The notes: a model not told the origin generated them from the letters alone. Positions 51,750 through 62,029 are shown, counted from the first letter of the stretch. The stretch: 64,000 nucleotides of DNA from Pyrinomonadaceae bacterium (GCA_026129865.1 JAHCHG010000003.1:1-64000), one strand, 5' to 3'. Numbers and translations are program-made.

Positions 51750-51773
51750 TGTCTAAATTCTCAGCTTTAGACA
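51750..51773. promoter_or_regulatory. 8-bp perfect inverted repeat upstream of the M23 gene
   Basis: TGTCTAAA (51750-51757) and TTTAGACA (51766-51773), spacer 8 bp, about 100 bp before the M23 start codon. Possible operator or leader hairpin; nothing else supports a function. Confidence 0.4.
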
Positions 51774-51924
51774 CTCTTATCCAAATACTAAATTTTCTTG
51801 ATTTTACTTGTTGCTATTTAATTTAAAGCAGGACACTAACACAACCCAAATCATTTATCAAGCAATGGGAACAAGCCGGAAAGCTCAAAACTCGATTTAG
51901 TTCAAAGGGTTTTGGTCGTTTTGA

Positions 51925-52194
51925 TCAGTCATTTTTCTTCTTACGATCGGCAAACGCGCGGAACGCGAGCAAACCGACTGCAATAAAGATCGCTGCGAAA
52001 GCAAAGATGATCAAGAACTTGATCGCCGTGGTCAAAAAACCAATGAATGCGATCACTTGTTTTAATAATGAGATTATCAACGCCAGAATAACAAATACGC
52101 TGCCCCATTTGTCAGCGATCGTCATATATCCGACCGATCCGATAAGGGTAGTCAAACCACCGATAATTCCTAGTGCTTTTAACCAAACTGGCAT
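51925..52194 (-). CDS. small two- to three-helix membrane protein
   Basis: 89 aa. Hydrophobic stretches at about 5-25, 32-52 and 58-80, finishing in a positively charged tail (FADRKKKND). No family recognised. It lies 95 bp downstream of the zinc-finger membrane protein gene, same strand, so may be the last gene of the sigma-factor operon. Confidence 0.6.
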   Translation of the reverse strand: MPVWLKALGIIGGLTTLIGSVGYMTIADKWGSVFVILALIISLLKQVIAFIGFLTTAIKFLIIFAFAAIFIAVGLLAFRAFADRKKKND

Positions 52195-52289
52195 AACTCA
52201 AAACCTCTCATTAATGCTAAAGAGCCGGGAACGAACTGAAGATCTTAAATCAGATCGAACCGAAACCCGTGACAATGATACTAGATAAC

Positions 52290-53057
52290 CTACCTGCTTT
52301 TCCAGTTTTTAACGCGGATTTGCGTTTCGTAATCTGAATCAGCATCAAAACTGCTTGATCTAAAGTCTTCTTCGCCCAGTCCGTTTATGAACAGCGGCTG
52401 CCCCGTACGGCTGTCAAAATCGACCGAATTTGCTAATGATTTTCCCGGTCGCATAAAAAAATCGCGGATCAGATAAAGACCGAGACCGATCAGCAAGATC
52501 GGAAGAATTCCGCGCATCAAAAATCTGAAATCGAGAAACGCCTGAAGGAAAAATGAAATTCCCAAAAGGGTCAGAACAACGCCCCACGCCTTCGGATTAT
52601 TTGAAAACCTCCGGACGAGAATATCTTCAGCACCGTCAACATTCACGCCGGAACGAATCAGGCGTGCTGTTCTGAACGCATCGACTGCGGAAAAAAGCCA
52701 CATTCCGATGAATCCCAAAACGAATAGCGGCATTCCGCTGGTCAAAAAAGCCATTTGAAGCAAACCGGCAAATACCGCGAAATGGATCAAAGCTTTTGTT
52801 GTCTGCGCGTTATACGCAGCGCCCAATCCGGGGCAAAACAGCGACAAAACGGTTGCGATGAACGGAGAAGTTCGGCGTTTTGCGCCAGCCGATGCCGGAC
52901 GTGAACGGTCGTCGCGCAGCATCTGGATACCGGCAACGATACAATCCTGACAAAACGGAAAGCCTTTTATTCGATGATCGCAGCCCGAACACAGCGAGCG
53001 CCCGCAACCATTACAGTTGACGACCGCCGCGTTGTGATTGTGATAGGAACAATTCAT
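52290..53057 (-). CDS. B-box-type zinc-finger membrane protein
   Basis: 255 aa. Residues 1-40 form a zinc-binding module: C.YH....V..C..CGRSLCSGCDHRI...PFCQDC. Residues about 65-205 have five membrane helices (PFIATVLSLFCPGLGAAYNAQ, then FAVFAGLLQMAFL and others), and the tail is soluble. Such proteins follow ECF sigma/anti-sigma pairs in Acidobacteriota and are of unknown role. It lies 3 bp downstream of the anti-sigma gene, so is translated from the same transcript. Confidence 0.82.
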   Translation of the reverse strand: MNCSYHNHNAAVVNCNGCGRSLCSGCDHRIKGFPFCQDCIVAGIQMLRDDRSRPASAGAKRRTSPFIATVLSLFCPGLGAAYNAQTTKALIHFAVFAGLLQMAFLTSGMPLFVLGFIGMWLFSAVDAFRTARLIRSGVNVDGAEDILVRRFSNNPKAWGVVLTLLGISFFLQAFLDFRFLMRGILPILLIGLGLYLIRDFFMRPGKSLANSVDFDSRTGQPLFINGLGEEDFRSSSFDADSDYETQIRVKNWKSR

Positions 53058-53060
53058 TAC

Positions 53061-53843
53061 TTACTTGTCCTCATTATTAACGAAAGTACCCTCGACCGGT
53101 TCCTGAACATTCTCACGCGAGATGTTCTGTTCGCCGCGGATCATATCAGCCGATTGCTGATATGTTTGACCCGCAAGCTGAAAGCTTTTTTGATAAATTC
53201 CGCTGATCGAACCGTCGGCGGAAACTGTTTGATTGATAAACAAAAACGCGACAAGGATTAGCATTGCCACCGGCGCAAGCTGCGGAAGCGGGATCGGGTT
53301 TTCAAATCCGCGGATCCATTCACCGATCTGCGAGATCCACGAAGCGCGAACTTCCTTCGCATGAATCGTTCCGATCGTCGCCTGCAAAATTCGATCATGG
53401 AGTCCTTCAGGGACCGGCAGTTCTTCTGCTTTGTATGTGTAGCAAGCCGCGATCGAACGAACCACTTCGCCCGGAAGATCCGTGCATTTTTCGCAAAGAA
53501 CAGCGTGGCGTTCCCAGCGGTGGAAAATCTGTGCGGGGAGAAAACCGTCCAAATAATCAGTTAAATGATCTTCGAACTTATCGCACGACATCGCCGTTTC
53601 GGGCGCCGTCATTGAAATGATCCGAGCTTCAAGATGCGTCATCGACACTTTCGGGACCGAGATCTCATGACAGACTTCGAGCGCGTCTTTAACTTCATTC
53701 AACAACGAATGACACAACGGACATTTCAGCGCGTGGGACGCAACGGCTTTATGGTCGGCTCGCTCGAGTGTTCCGTCCAAATATTCCGACAGATTTTCCT
53801 CAAACTCCGAACAGCCAATAATTTTTTCTTCATGGTTATTCAT
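53061..53843 (-). CDS. anti-sigma factor with two zf-HC2 domains
   Basis: 260 aa from ATG 53843 (MNNHEEKIIG); a TTG 42 bp upstream would add 14 residues. Two zinc-binding anti-sigma domains: Cys11...His37-x3-Cys41-x2-Cys44 and Cys87...His113-x3-Cys117-x2-Cys120, both with complete ligands. A membrane helix (about 188-207) and a periplasmic domain of 50 residues follow. It should bind and inhibit the sigma factor encoded just upstream, releasing it on an envelope or redox signal. Tandem HC2 domains are less common than one. Confidence 0.88.
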   Translation of the reverse strand: MNNHEEKIIGCSEFEENLSEYLDGTLERADHKAVASHALKCPLCHSLLNEVKDALEVCHEISVPKVSMTHLEARIISMTAPETAMSCDKFEDHLTDYLDGFLPAQIFHRWERHAVLCEKCTDLPGEVVRSIAACYTYKAEELPVPEGLHDRILQATIGTIHAKEVRASWISQIGEWIRGFENPIPLPQLAPVAMLILVAFLFINQTVSADGSISGIYQKSFQLAGQTYQQSADMIRGEQNISRENVQEPVEGTFVNNEDK

Positions 53844-53939
53844 AAAACTAAACCCCTGATCAATATTTTCCGAAAACTTTCTCAACGATGACGTTAATCT
53901 TCATAATTTTGCCCTTTTAACTCTTTTCGGTAACTTTTA

Positions 53940-54566
53940 TCAAACTCCTACTACTTTCATCCGGCGAAGTATTTTCGCCAATTCAATTCTTCCGCGATTA
54001 ATGCGCGATTTCACCGTTCCTTCGGGAATCTCAAGCGCATCGACGATCTCCTTATAGCTCAATTCTTCAATGTCCCGTAAAATGACGCAGGTTCGCAGAT
54101 CCGGGGGAAGTTTATCAATTCCTTCCTGAACCTGATGTCGAAGTTCGCGCCGCTCGATCTCTTTATGCGCCGAAGTTCCGACGGCTCTAAGATGAAACGT
54201 GTGATTTTCTACATCGTCGGCGTAAGCATTCTGCGGATTCCTTTGCCGGTGCCTGTAATCGTCAATTATCAAATTTCGCGCAAGACGCATCAGCCAGCTT
54301 GGTAAGTTTCCCTGCTTTGGATCGAACTGCTCGAGCGTTTTGTAAATTCGTATAAACACTTCCTGAGTCAGATCGTCCGCCGCCTCGACACTCGAGGTAA
54401 ACCGGTATGCCAGATTAAAGATGCGGCGCGAATAAAGCGATACGATCTCTTCCCAAGCCGCCCCGTCGCCGGCACGACATCGCCGCACCAGGTCGGCGCC
54501 GTTATTCTCAGCTGCTTTCAATGCCTCCAAATTAATTTCTCCAAAGCTATACGAAAAAATTTTCAA
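53940..54566 (-). CDS. ECF-family RNA polymerase sigma factor
   Basis: Up to 208 aa. Sigma2: YRFTSSVEAADDLTQEVFIRIYK with the -10-binding segment NLPSWLMRLARNLIIDDYR. Sigma4: LPPDLRTCVILRDIEELSYKEIVDALEIPEGTVKSRINRGR. No C-terminal extension, so a RpoE/SigW-like ECF. The annotated start is TTG; a second TTG 45 bp later is possible and no ATG is available. The anti-sigma gene follows after about 97 bp. A hairpin with a T-tract (54571-54598) lies in the leader. Confidence 0.9.
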   Translation of the reverse strand: MKIFSYSFGEINLEALKAAENNGADLVRRCRAGDGAAWEEIVSLYSRRIFNLAYRFTSSVEAADDLTQEVFIRIYKTLEQFDPKQGNLPSWLMRLARNLIIDDYRHRQRNPQNAYADDVENHTFHLRAVGTSAHKEIERRELRHQVQEGIDKLPPDLRTCVILRDIEELSYKEIVDALEIPEGTVKSRINRGRIELAKILRRMKVVGV

Positions 54567-54570
54567 TAAA

Positions 54571-54598
54571 ACCGGAACAATGTTCGTCCGGCTTTTTT
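54571..54598 (-). terminator. possible leader hairpin before the sigma gene
   Basis: CCGGAAC (54572-54578) with GTTCgtCCGG (54582-54591) forms a bulged stem, with a T-run on either strand. It might attenuate sigma-factor transcription. Weak evidence. Confidence 0.3.
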
Positions 54599-54798
54599 TA
54601 CGAATTGCAATTTACAAAAGTTCCATTAAAAACTTTAGCCTAGCGGCGGCGGAATATGAATTTTGCGACGGTGAACTTTCCGCCGTCGCGGCTCACGCGC
54701 TTTGAACAAATTGCGGAAAATACGGTATCTTGATTTTCTTACCCGCGAAATCGGGTTTGCTTCAACTAAATTTAAGATAGATCACCCGGGAAATCATT

Positions 54799-55878
54799 TT
54801 GGGAAAATATTTAAAGTTTGCGATCTTTTTTCTGCTCGCCATATTTCTTTTGTGGTTCTTCGGCAGAAATCTGGATTGGCGTCAGGTCAGTGCGAGTCTG
54901 CAGGAAGCGCGTGCGTTTTACGTTACGCTTGCCGTAATCGGGATATGTCTCGGCTATTTCCTCCGTGCTGTTCGCTGGAAGGTCTTGCTCGCACCGATCA
55001 CCGAAACGTCAATGAAAGAACTTTTCGCGACGACCACGGTTGGTTTCGCGGCGGTTTTCTTTGTCGGTCGGATGGGCGAGATCGTTCGTCCCATGTGGCT
55101 GCCGATGCGCGACAAACGCGTGCGCCCGAGCGCTGCGCTGGTAACGCTCGGAGTCGAACGAATTTTCGATATGGCGGCGCTTGTCTCGTTCTTTGCGCTC
55201 AATCTTTTATGGATGGATGCACCGCCGGGACATTCAACCGAGTTTGAGAACGTAAAATTTGTCGGCATTTTGTTGCTTGCTGGAGCCATCGCCGGTTTCA
55301 TCGGTCTATTTGTTTATCAGAGATTTTCAATTCCGATCATCAATTTTCTCGAAGCGCGCAGCGATCGACTTTTTATTTCAGGCAAGATAAAGCGGGTCGT
55401 CATCAGTCTTGCGAAACATCTTGCTACGTCGCTTTTGATCTTAAAGGACTGGCGCGAATTTCTGCTCGTATCGTTTTGGACGCTTACGCTTTGGCTAGCG
55501 ATCGCTTTGCCGACATGGTTCGTTTTGCTTGCATTCGATCTTCCGCTCAATTTTAGTCATTCGCTCTTTATCATGGGTTTCGCCGCAGTAAGTTCTGTCA
55601 TTCCGACGCCGGGCGGCGCCGCCGGCGCGTTTCATGCAGCAACCGCCGGCGGATTATTATTCTTGCTCGGCGAAGGTCAGGGTATGATCGAAAAGGCGGC
55701 GGCAGTTTCGATCGTCATGCATTTGGTTTACTTCGCGCCTGCGGTATTCTTCGGTATATACTATTTTATTCACGGAGATATCAGTCTAGAACGTTTGAAG
55801 AGATTATTAACCAGCGAAACAGAGATCGACGACGAAATGGATGAAGTTCTGCCGTCAGACCCGAATGGATCATCGTAA
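54799..55878 (+). CDS. flippase-like membrane protein, LPG_synthase_TM / UPF0104 family
   Basis: 359 aa, eight membrane helices. TTG start at 54799 (no ATG nearby). Family landmarks: AIGICLGYFLRAVRWKVLL-like ICLGYFLRAVRWKVLLAP, VGRMGEIVRPMWL, VERIFDMAALVSFF and VIPTPGGAAGAFHAA (the latter three strongly conserved). These proteins are the membrane part of lysyl-PG synthase or act in lipid-linked sugar transport; no synthase domain is attached here. Acidic C-terminal tail. Followed by nrdR 42 bp later. Confidence 0.9.
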   Translation: MGKYLKFAIFFLLAIFLLWFFGRNLDWRQVSASLQEARAFYVTLAVIGICLGYFLRAVRWKVLLAPITETSMKELFATTTVGFAAVFFVGRMGEIVRPMWLPMRDKRVRPSAALVTLGVERIFDMAALVSFFALNLLWMDAPPGHSTEFENVKFVGILLLAGAIAGFIGLFVYQRFSIPIINFLEARSDRLFISGKIKRVVISLAKHLATSLLILKDWREFLLVSFWTLTLWLAIALPTWFVLLAFDLPLNFSHSLFIMGFAAVSSVIPTPGGAAGAFHAATAGGLLFLLGEGQGMIEKAAAVSIVMHLVYFAPAVFFGIYYFIHGDISLERLKRLLTSETEIDDEMDEVLPSDPNGSS

Positions 55879-55920
55879 TCGAGCAATAGACGTCCGTGAA
55901 AAATTTTAACGGTAAAGCTT

Positions 55921-56415
55921 ATGAAATGTCCTTTTTGCGCGCATTTGGAAGACAAGGTAGTTGATTCCCGCGAATCGAAAGACGGCGATTCGATTCGCCG
56001 GCGCCGCGAATGTCTGGAATGCGGAAAGCGATTTACGTCATACGAGCGGATCGACGAAATTCCGTACATGGTCGTAAAAAAGGACGGCAAACGCGAAGCT
56101 TTCGACCGGAACAAGATCATGGCGGGCTTGCTCAGAGCCTGCGAAAAGCGTCCGATATCGGCAAACCAGCTTGAATCTATCGTTGATTCGGTCGAGCATT
56201 TTGTGCAGGAATCAGCAGATCGTGAACGTCCGACGAGCGAGCTCGGGAAGATAATAATGGCGCGTCTGAAAGAACTCGACAAAGTTGCTTATGTCCGGTT
56301 CGCGTCGGTTTATCTCGAGTTCGAAGATGTTTCCGAATTTATGACCGAGCTAAAATATCTCGTCCGGTCGCGCGATAAGTCGCCGTCTAAAGAGAAGAAA
56401 TCAAAACTAAAATGA
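55921..56415 (+). CDS. nrdR: transcriptional repressor NrdR
   Basis: 164 aa. N-terminal zinc ribbon Cys3, Cys6, Cys31, Cys34 (MKCPFC...CLECG), then an ATP-cone (residues about 46-136: [17 protein letters not shown] and [18 protein letters not shown]). It senses dNTP/ATP and represses ribonucleotide reductase genes; none is present in this window. A Lys-rich tail extends beyond the usual length by about 10 residues. The stop overlaps the hsp20 start (ATGA). Confidence 0.96.
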   Translation: MKCPFCAHLEDKVVDSRESKDGDSIRRRRECLECGKRFTSYERIDEIPYMVVKKDGKREAFDRNKIMAGLLRACEKRPISANQLESIVDSVEHFVQESADRERPTSELGKIIMARLKELDKVAYVRFASVYLEFEDVSEFMTELKYLVRSRDKSPSKEKKSKLK

Positions 56416-56906
56416 AACGTCATCAAATGGTTCCGTTCGGATTTGAACGCCCCGAGATCGAACGGCTGAGACAAAAGTTTGAACGCTTATTTTCGGTTCT
56501 ACAGGAAGCCGCAGAAGCGGAAACGCTGGAATCTTACGGTGCATTTCATCCATCGGTCGATCTTCGCGAAACCATTGACGCGATCAAGATCGACGCAGAG
56601 CTTGCCGGAGTTGATCCGAAAAAACTGTATGTTTCCGCAAATTCGCGTGAAGTTGTCATCGAAGGCGTCCGAAACCGGTCGACTGAAACCGAATCGGGCG
56701 TTTCGCATTTTTGCTGCGAACGGCAATACGGCAATTTTCGCCGCGTAATTCCCATTCGATGGGCGATCGATCTCTCAAAATCTTCCGCCACGCTCGAAAA
56801 TGGACTGCTGAAGATCGTTCTTCCAAAACTCGCCGACCGCCGCGGCAGATCCGTCAAGATTCCAGTTAAAGTCATTCAAAACGAATTGCCGAAAAAGAAA
56901 AACTAG
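56412..56906 (+). CDS. small heat-shock protein, Hsp20/alpha-crystallin family
   Basis: 164 aa. The alpha-crystallin domain covers about residues 45-145: [41 protein letters not shown] and [14 protein letters not shown]. The C-terminal I-x-I/V type motif is seen as KIPVKVI. An ATP-independent holdase in the cytoplasm. Start overlaps nrdR by 4 bp, implying coupling; lon follows after 92 bp, so chaperone and protease may be co-regulated. Confidence 0.93.
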   Translation: MKRHQMVPFGFERPEIERLRQKFERLFSVLQEAAEAETLESYGAFHPSVDLRETIDAIKIDAELAGVDPKKLYVSANSREVVIEGVRNRSTETESGVSHFCCERQYGNFRRVIPIRWAIDLSKSSATLENGLLKIVLPKLADRRGRSVKIPVKVIQNELPKKKN

Positions 56907-56998
56907 CGTAACTTTCAGCATCTCGCTCCTTTGGTCAGGCACGTCTTTTCAATATTGCTGATTTCCACTTTACCCTTTTTTTTTCTAACATTAATTGT

Positions 56999-59413
56999 AT
57001 GGTCGAACTTGAAGATTTTTCAGAAAAAATAAATGACGCCGAGATCGGCGACCCTCAACTGCAGATCCCATCCGAGCTCCCGGTACTGCCGCTTCGCGAC
57101 ATCGTAATCTATCCGTTCATGATCGTTCCGTTGTTCGTGTCGCGCGACAAATCGATTCGCGCGGTGGACGAAGCGCTCAGCCAAAACCGTATGATCATGC
57201 TTGTATCGCAAAAAGATCTGGACAAGGAAGATCCGGAACAGGCTGATCTTTACAAGGTGGGAACGGTTGCGGTGATCATGCGAATGCTAAAACTTCCGGA
57301 CGGTCGAATTCGGATCTTGATTCAAGGGCTTTCGCGGGCAAAGGTTGAATCGGTTGATTCTTCCGGAAACTATGTAAAGGCGGGTTTAACGCCGATTTCG
57401 GAGCCGCTTGCTCCGGCAAATTCGCTCGAGGTCGAGGCGCTGGTGAGAAATGTTCGCGGATCGATGGAACGTTCGGCGAATCTCGGCAAAAATATTTCTC
57501 CTGAAGTACTTGCGATCATCGCCAATCTTGAAGAAGCCGGAAGGCTGGCGGATCTTTCCGCGTCAAATTTAGAGCTAAAGGTCGAAGATGCTCAGAGCGT
57601 TTTGGATATTTCCGATCCGGTGAAACGGCTTCGCCGCGTGAATGATCTTTTAAGTAAAGAGATCGACGTGTTGACCGTCCAGCAAGAGATCAATACTCAG
57701 GCGCGCGCAGATATCGACAGATCACAGCGGGAATATTTTCTCCGCCAGCAGCTAAAGGCGATCCAATCGGAACTCGGCGAAGGAAACGAACTGTTTGAGG
57801 AGATCGAACAATACCGGGAAAAGATCTTTAAGGCAAAAATGCCGGAAGCCGCCGAAGACGAAGCGCTTCGGCAATTGAAAAAGCTCGAACGGATGCATCC
57901 CGACACCGCAGAAACGGCGACTTTGCGAAACTGGCTCGACATAATGACCGAGCTTCCATGGTCAAAATCTTCAAAAGACAATCTGAATTTAAAGAAAGCC
58001 GAGCGCATTTTAGATGAAGATCATTACGGTTTGGAGCGTGTTAAGGAACGAATGATCGAAGCTCTAGCCGTTCGTAAACTTCGCGAAAAACCGAAAGGTT
58101 CGATCCTTTGTCTTGTCGGACCTCCGGGAGTCGGAAAAACCTCGCTTGGACGATCGGTCGCGCGTGCTCTGAATCGAAAATTTGTCCGTTTGAGTTTAGG
58201 CGGGCTTCACGACGAAGCCGAGATCCGCGGACATCGCAGAACCTATGTGGGCGCGATGCCTGGACGTTTGATCCATGCGATTCAACAGGCGGAAACGAAT
58301 AACCCGCTGATCATGCTTGATGAGATCGATAAGGTCGGCGCCGATTTTCGCGGCGATCCGAGTTCGGCACTTCTTGAGGTTCTCGATCCGGAACAAAACA
58401 GTACTTTTCGCGACAACTATCTCGGCGTAACTTTCGATCTTTCGAACGTGATGTTCATGACAACTGCAAATGTTTTGGACACTATTCAGCCTGCGCTGCG
58501 CGATCGAATGGAGATAATTTCGCTTTCCGGATACACGGAAGAAGAGAAGCTCGAGATCGCAAAGCGCCACTTGCTTCCGAAGCAAATTGAGGAGAATGGA
58601 CTCGAAAAAGGCGATATAAAATTTGCAAAATCGGCGCTGATGACGATCATTAGCCAGTACACTCAGGAAGCCGGTCTGCGGCAGCTCGAACGCGAGATCG
58701 GAAAGGTCTGTCGAAAGGTCGCGCGAAAAAAAGCGGAACTTGACGACGACTTTGAACGTGTGAACATTACAGCGGCAAACGTAAAAGACTTTTTACGCGC
58801 GCCGAAGATCTTTCCGGAAGAAGCGCTTAAGCAAGACGCGATCGGCATTGCGACCGGTTTGGCATGGACTGCGGTCGGCGGCGATATATTATTTATCGAG
58901 GCTATTAAGACCAAGGGGAAAGGCAAACTGCAGTTGACCGGTCAACTCGGCGAAGTAATGCAGGAATCGGCTCAAGCTGCGTTTTCATACGCCAAAGCGC
59001 GAGCCGGTGAGCTCGGAATTAACGATGAAGATTTTGAGAATTTCGACGTTCATGTCCATATTCCCGAAGGCGCGATTCCGAAAGACGGACCCAGCGCCGG
59101 AATTACAATGGCATCGGCGATTGTTTCGTCATTATCGCATCGCGCGATTCGAAAAGATGTCGCGATGACGGGCGAGATCACATTGCGAGGCAACGTGCTT
59201 CCGGTCGGCGGAGTCAAAGAAAAGATCCTGGCGGCAAGACGTGCAAAGATCAAAAAAGTGATCTTACCTGCTCCGAACGAGCGGGATCTTGAGGATCTGC
59301 CTCAGGAAGTTATGACCGATTTGACGTTTGTATTTGTAGAGAATGTCAGAGAAGTTTTCGCCGAAGCGCTGCTTGATCGAAAGCAGCCGAAATCCAGCAA
59401 GGCTAAAGGATGA
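56999..59413 (+). CDS. lon: ATP-dependent protease Lon (LonA)
   Basis: 804 aa, normal length. N-terminal LON domain ([20 protein letters not shown]), coiled coil, AAA module with Walker A GPPGVGKT near residue 373 and Walker B MLDEIDKV, and the serine-lysine protease domain: Ser about 698 in DGPSAGI, Lys about 741 in [10 protein letters not shown]. It degrades misfolded and regulatory proteins in the cytosol. The gap before the start holds TTTTTTTTC but no clear heat-shock element. Confidence 0.97.
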   Translation: MVELEDFSEKINDAEIGDPQLQIPSELPVLPLRDIVIYPFMIVPLFVSRDKSIRAVDEALSQNRMIMLVSQKDLDKEDPEQADLYKVGTVAVIMRMLKLPDGRIRILIQGLSRAKVESVDSSGNYVKAGLTPISEPLAPANSLEVEALVRNVRGSMERSANLGKNISPEVLAIIANLEEAGRLADLSASNLELKVEDAQSVLDISDPVKRLRRVNDLLSKEIDVLTVQQEINTQARADIDRSQREYFLRQQLKAIQSELGEGNELFEEIEQYREKIFKAKMPEAAEDEALRQLKKLERMHPDTAETATLRNWLDIMTELPWSKSSKDNLNLKKAERILDEDHYGLERVKERMIEALAVRKLREKPKGSILCLVGPPGVGKTSLGRSVARALNRKFVRLSLGGLHDEAEIRGHRRTYVGAMPGRLIHAIQQAETNNPLIMLDEIDKVGADFRGDPSSALLEVLDPEQNSTFRDNYLGVTFDLSNVMFMTTANVLDTIQPALRDRMEIISLSGYTEEEKLEIAKRHLLPKQIEENGLEKGDIKFAKSALMTIISQYTQEAGLRQLEREIGKVCRKVARKKAELDDDFERVNITAANVKDFLRAPKIFPEEALKQDAIGIATGLAWTAVGGDILFIEAIKTKGKGKLQLTGQLGEVMQESAQAAFSYAKARAGELGINDEDFENFDVHVHIPEGAIPKDGPSAGITMASAIVSSLSHRAIRKDVAMTGEITLRGNVLPVGGVKEKILAARRAKIKKVILPAPNERDLEDLPQEVMTDLTFVFVENVREVFAEALLDRKQPKSSKAKG

Positions 59414-59525
59414 TAAGGGATTGTTATTAACATTATAAATTCCTTATAAAAAATCGGTTTTTGTTAGGTTTTATCGGCACTTATACTGATTGACACGGTA
59501 TTTTTAGTGTGTTAGTTTGAAAAAG

Positions 59526-59550
59526 CTTGCGCATTCCTGCGCGAGTTTTT
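59526..59550 (+). terminator. hairpin terminator after lon
   Basis: CTTGCGCA (59526-59533), loop TTCC, TGCGCGAG (59538-59545), then TTTTT: an 8-bp stem with one mismatched/wobble pair. A TTGACA (59490-59495) with TAGTTT 17 bp later precedes it, so it could also be an attenuator for the following gene. Confidence 0.6.
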
Positions 59551-59639
59551 GGTTTTATTTATTTTTAATAAGAAAAAGCGTCGATGGACGCAATAGTTTT
59601 AGGTCGTTTTATTCATTCGCCCTAACCCCAGAATAAAGT

Positions 59640-61490
59640 ATGTGGAGTATAGACGAAAACCCCCGATCGCCCAAGTCATTTATTTTTACAGCAGTTTTAA
59701 CGCTTTTATTTTCCGTCAGCATGTTTGGACAGATCACGAGTTCAACTGCGAACGGTCGGAACAGCAATTATAAGCCGCGCGAAGTTCAGCAATCAGAAGC
59801 GATAATTAATCAGGTAACGGATAAGGTCGGAATTCTTTTCAAAGAAGGAATGATCGCGCTTAAAGATCAAAAACGATCCGATGCCGGTGAAAAATTTAAC
59901 AAATCGGTTGAAGTTTTTCTTCTTTCGGCGTTGAACGTTCAAAGCAATCCGAAGCTTGCCGGCTGCTATAACCAGCTGATCGAAACGGTTTACCGGATGG
60001 AATTTCCGGAAACGCAGGCACCGAACATCAGAAGTCTTGCTTCGACGTGCGAATGGAATTGGAATAACAACGACTTTCTGCTAGCTGATGAGATCGCTGT
60101 AATCGTCCAGAAAATGCCGGTTCCGACCGACGTTGCGACGAACACCACGCTGATAACTTCAGCCGACGGCAGCACGTCAATGCCGGATGAAGCCCTGATC
60201 GGATTTAACGAACAGCGTTTTGAGCCGTCGCCGCTTGACGAACTTGCGAAGCTTCAGTTGACCTCGGATGAGATCAACATCGACACGCCGGAAGCACAGC
60301 AGCAATACCAATATATTCAATACGCCGTTGCGAACAGATCGCTCGGATTTTCATTTCAGGTTTCACCGCTGATCCAGCAGTTTCTGAACTATTACCAGGG
60401 TCGCGGGCGAAAGACGATGGAAGTCGGGCTTTACCGTTCGGGAATGTTTATGCAGATGGCGCGCCGGATCTTCAGAGAAGAAGGTGTTCCGGAAAACGTT
60501 GCATGGCTCGGTCAGGTTGAAAGTGCCTGGAAACCGACGGCGATGTCATGGGCTGCCGCTTCGGGTCTTTGGCAATTTATTCCCGGAACGGGCGCTCGTT
60601 TCGGGCTTCGCAGAACGGCGCATCTCGACGAAAGAAACAGTTTCGAACAGGCGACACGCGCTTCAGCTAAATATCTGAAATTCCTTGCGAACCGTTACAA
60701 CGGCAACTGGGAATTGGCGATGGGCGCGTATAACTGCGGTGAAGGAAATGTTGACAAAGCGATTCGCCGCGCCGGCAGTTCAAATTTCTGGGCGGCTTAT
60801 CCATATTTGCCGCAGGAAACCAGAAATTACGTTCCGAACATTTTGGCGACGATCTTGATAGCAAACAATCCGCAGAAATACGGATTCGGACATATTCGCC
60901 CGGCGGCTCCGCTTCGTTACGATCAGATCCGTGTTCCGTCATCGACAAATCTGGCAATTCTAGCTCAGGCTTCGGACACATCGGTTGAATATCTCCGCTA
61001 TTTGAATCCCGAACTTCGTACGAATATGACACCGCCGGAACCCTACATTGTTCGCGTTCCTGCCGGAAAGGCGAACGAAGTGGTTGCATTGTTTAGAAAG
61101 ATGCCGGTAACGCAGCCGGTTAACAACACGGCGGTCGCGAAAGCTAATAAGGGTGAGACTTGGGATTCGCTTGCGCGAAAATTGAGTATGGACGCCAAAG
61201 AACTGCGGGCGATGAATCCGGGAATGGCGGTTCCCCAGGGTAAAGTGTTGATTCCGGACCGCGGAAACCTGATAACCAAAACCACTTATGCACGACCGAC
61301 GACCACTCCGCCGCCGGCTGCAGCTAAAACACAAAGTTCGATTCAGGTTGTAAAAGTTAAATCGGGCGACTCTTTAACAAGAATTGCGAAATCCAATTCA
61401 GTCACTGTTTCCGAACTTGCTAAGTTTAACGGTCTTGCAATAGATGCGCGGCTGCGACCGGGACAGGAGATCAAGATCCCTGCGAAATAG
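59640..61490 (+). CDS. lytic transglycosylase, MltD-like, with two LysM domains
   Basis: 616 aa. N-terminal signal/anchor after a basic leader (SFIFTAVLTLLFSVSMFGQ). The SLT domain is at about 285-430: catalytic Glu about 294 in GQVESAWKPTAMSWAAASGLWQ, NWELAMGAYNCGEGNV and NFWAAYPYLPQETRNYVPNI. Two C-terminal LysM repeats bind glycan: NKGETWDSLARKLSMD and VKSGDSLTRIAKSNSVT. It cuts peptidoglycan glycan strands in the periplasm. Long Asn-rich N-terminal region (residues 40-270) without domain assignment. Confidence 0.92.
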   Translation: MWSIDENPRSPKSFIFTAVLTLLFSVSMFGQITSSTANGRNSNYKPREVQQSEAIINQVTDKVGILFKEGMIALKDQKRSDAGEKFNKSVEVFLLSALNVQSNPKLAGCYNQLIETVYRMEFPETQAPNIRSLASTCEWNWNNNDFLLADEIAVIVQKMPVPTDVATNTTLITSADGSTSMPDEALIGFNEQRFEPSPLDELAKLQLTSDEINIDTPEAQQQYQYIQYAVANRSLGFSFQVSPLIQQFLNYYQGRGRKTMEVGLYRSGMFMQMARRIFREEGVPENVAWLGQVESAWKPTAMSWAAASGLWQFIPGTGARFGLRRTAHLDERNSFEQATRASAKYLKFLANRYNGNWELAMGAYNCGEGNVDKAIRRAGSSNFWAAYPYLPQETRNYVPNILATILIANNPQKYGFGHIRPAAPLRYDQIRVPSSTNLAILAQASDTSVEYLRYLNPELRTNMTPPEPYIVRVPAGKANEVVALFRKMPVTQPVNNTAVAKANKGETWDSLARKLSMDAKELRAMNPGMAVPQGKVLIPDRGNLITKTTYARPTTTPPPAAAKTQSSIQVVKVKSGDSLTRIAKSNSVTVSELAKFNGLAIDARLRPGQEIKIPAK

Positions 61491-61514
61491 TTCGGATCAT
61501 TGGACTTTTAGATC

Positions 61515-61552
61515 AAAGCCGGTCGCAGTTTTACTGCGGACGGCTTTTTTTC
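61515..61552 (+). terminator. Rho-independent terminator
   Basis: AAAGCCG ... CGGCTTT outer stem with inner CGCAG/CTGCG stem and TTTTTTT tail, 25 bp after the transglycosylase stop. Confidence 0.9.
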
Positions 61553-61576
61553 CGAATCGGGACTCTACGAATTAAA

Positions 61577-62002
61577 ATGTTTGAACTGAGTTTAGTAAAG
61601 GATTCTCGAAAACGATTGGTCGCCTACTTTGCCGCGACCGTCCTCGCAATTGGATCGTTTTTCTACTTACTCGAAACAATTATCCTTGTTGTTTTCAGCG
61701 GCGGCAGCATTCTTTTCTGGAATGTCGAACATGCAGTCATATCCCCGGACGGCAAATATCGCGTTGAGATCTCGCGTAAATTGGATATTTCCGCGGGTTC
61801 GCTGTTTAGCCCGGCAGGAAACGTAGATATTTCGTTAATTTCAAATTCAACCGGAGCACGCTACATGTCCGGAAGGTTCGATATTCACGAATATAGCGAG
61901 CTGTCAGTTCCTGAGCTTGATTGGCGTTCAGATTCCGTAACGATTTCAAATGTTGAAGCGCACAGGGAGTTCGCCCTAACGTTGAAACTCCCAACCGAAT
62001 AA
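61577..62002 (+). CDS. membrane-anchored hypothetical protein
   Basis: 141 aa. One N-terminal membrane segment (about 14-40: VAYFAATVLAIGSFFYLLET), then a beta-rich region with AVISPDGKYRVEISRKLD and DISLISNSTGARYMSGRF. No family recognised. No obvious ribosome binding site. It lies between a terminator and a convergent RND adaptor gene. Confidence 0.6.
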   Translation: MFELSLVKDSRKRLVAYFAATVLAIGSFFYLLETIILVVFSGGSILFWNVEHAVISPDGKYRVEISRKLDISAGSLFSPAGNVDISLISNSTGARYMSGRFDIHEYSELSVPELDWRSDSVTISNVEAHREFALTLKLPTE

Positions 62003-62029
62003 TCTGCGGTTCAAGTTTTATAAAGCGCG

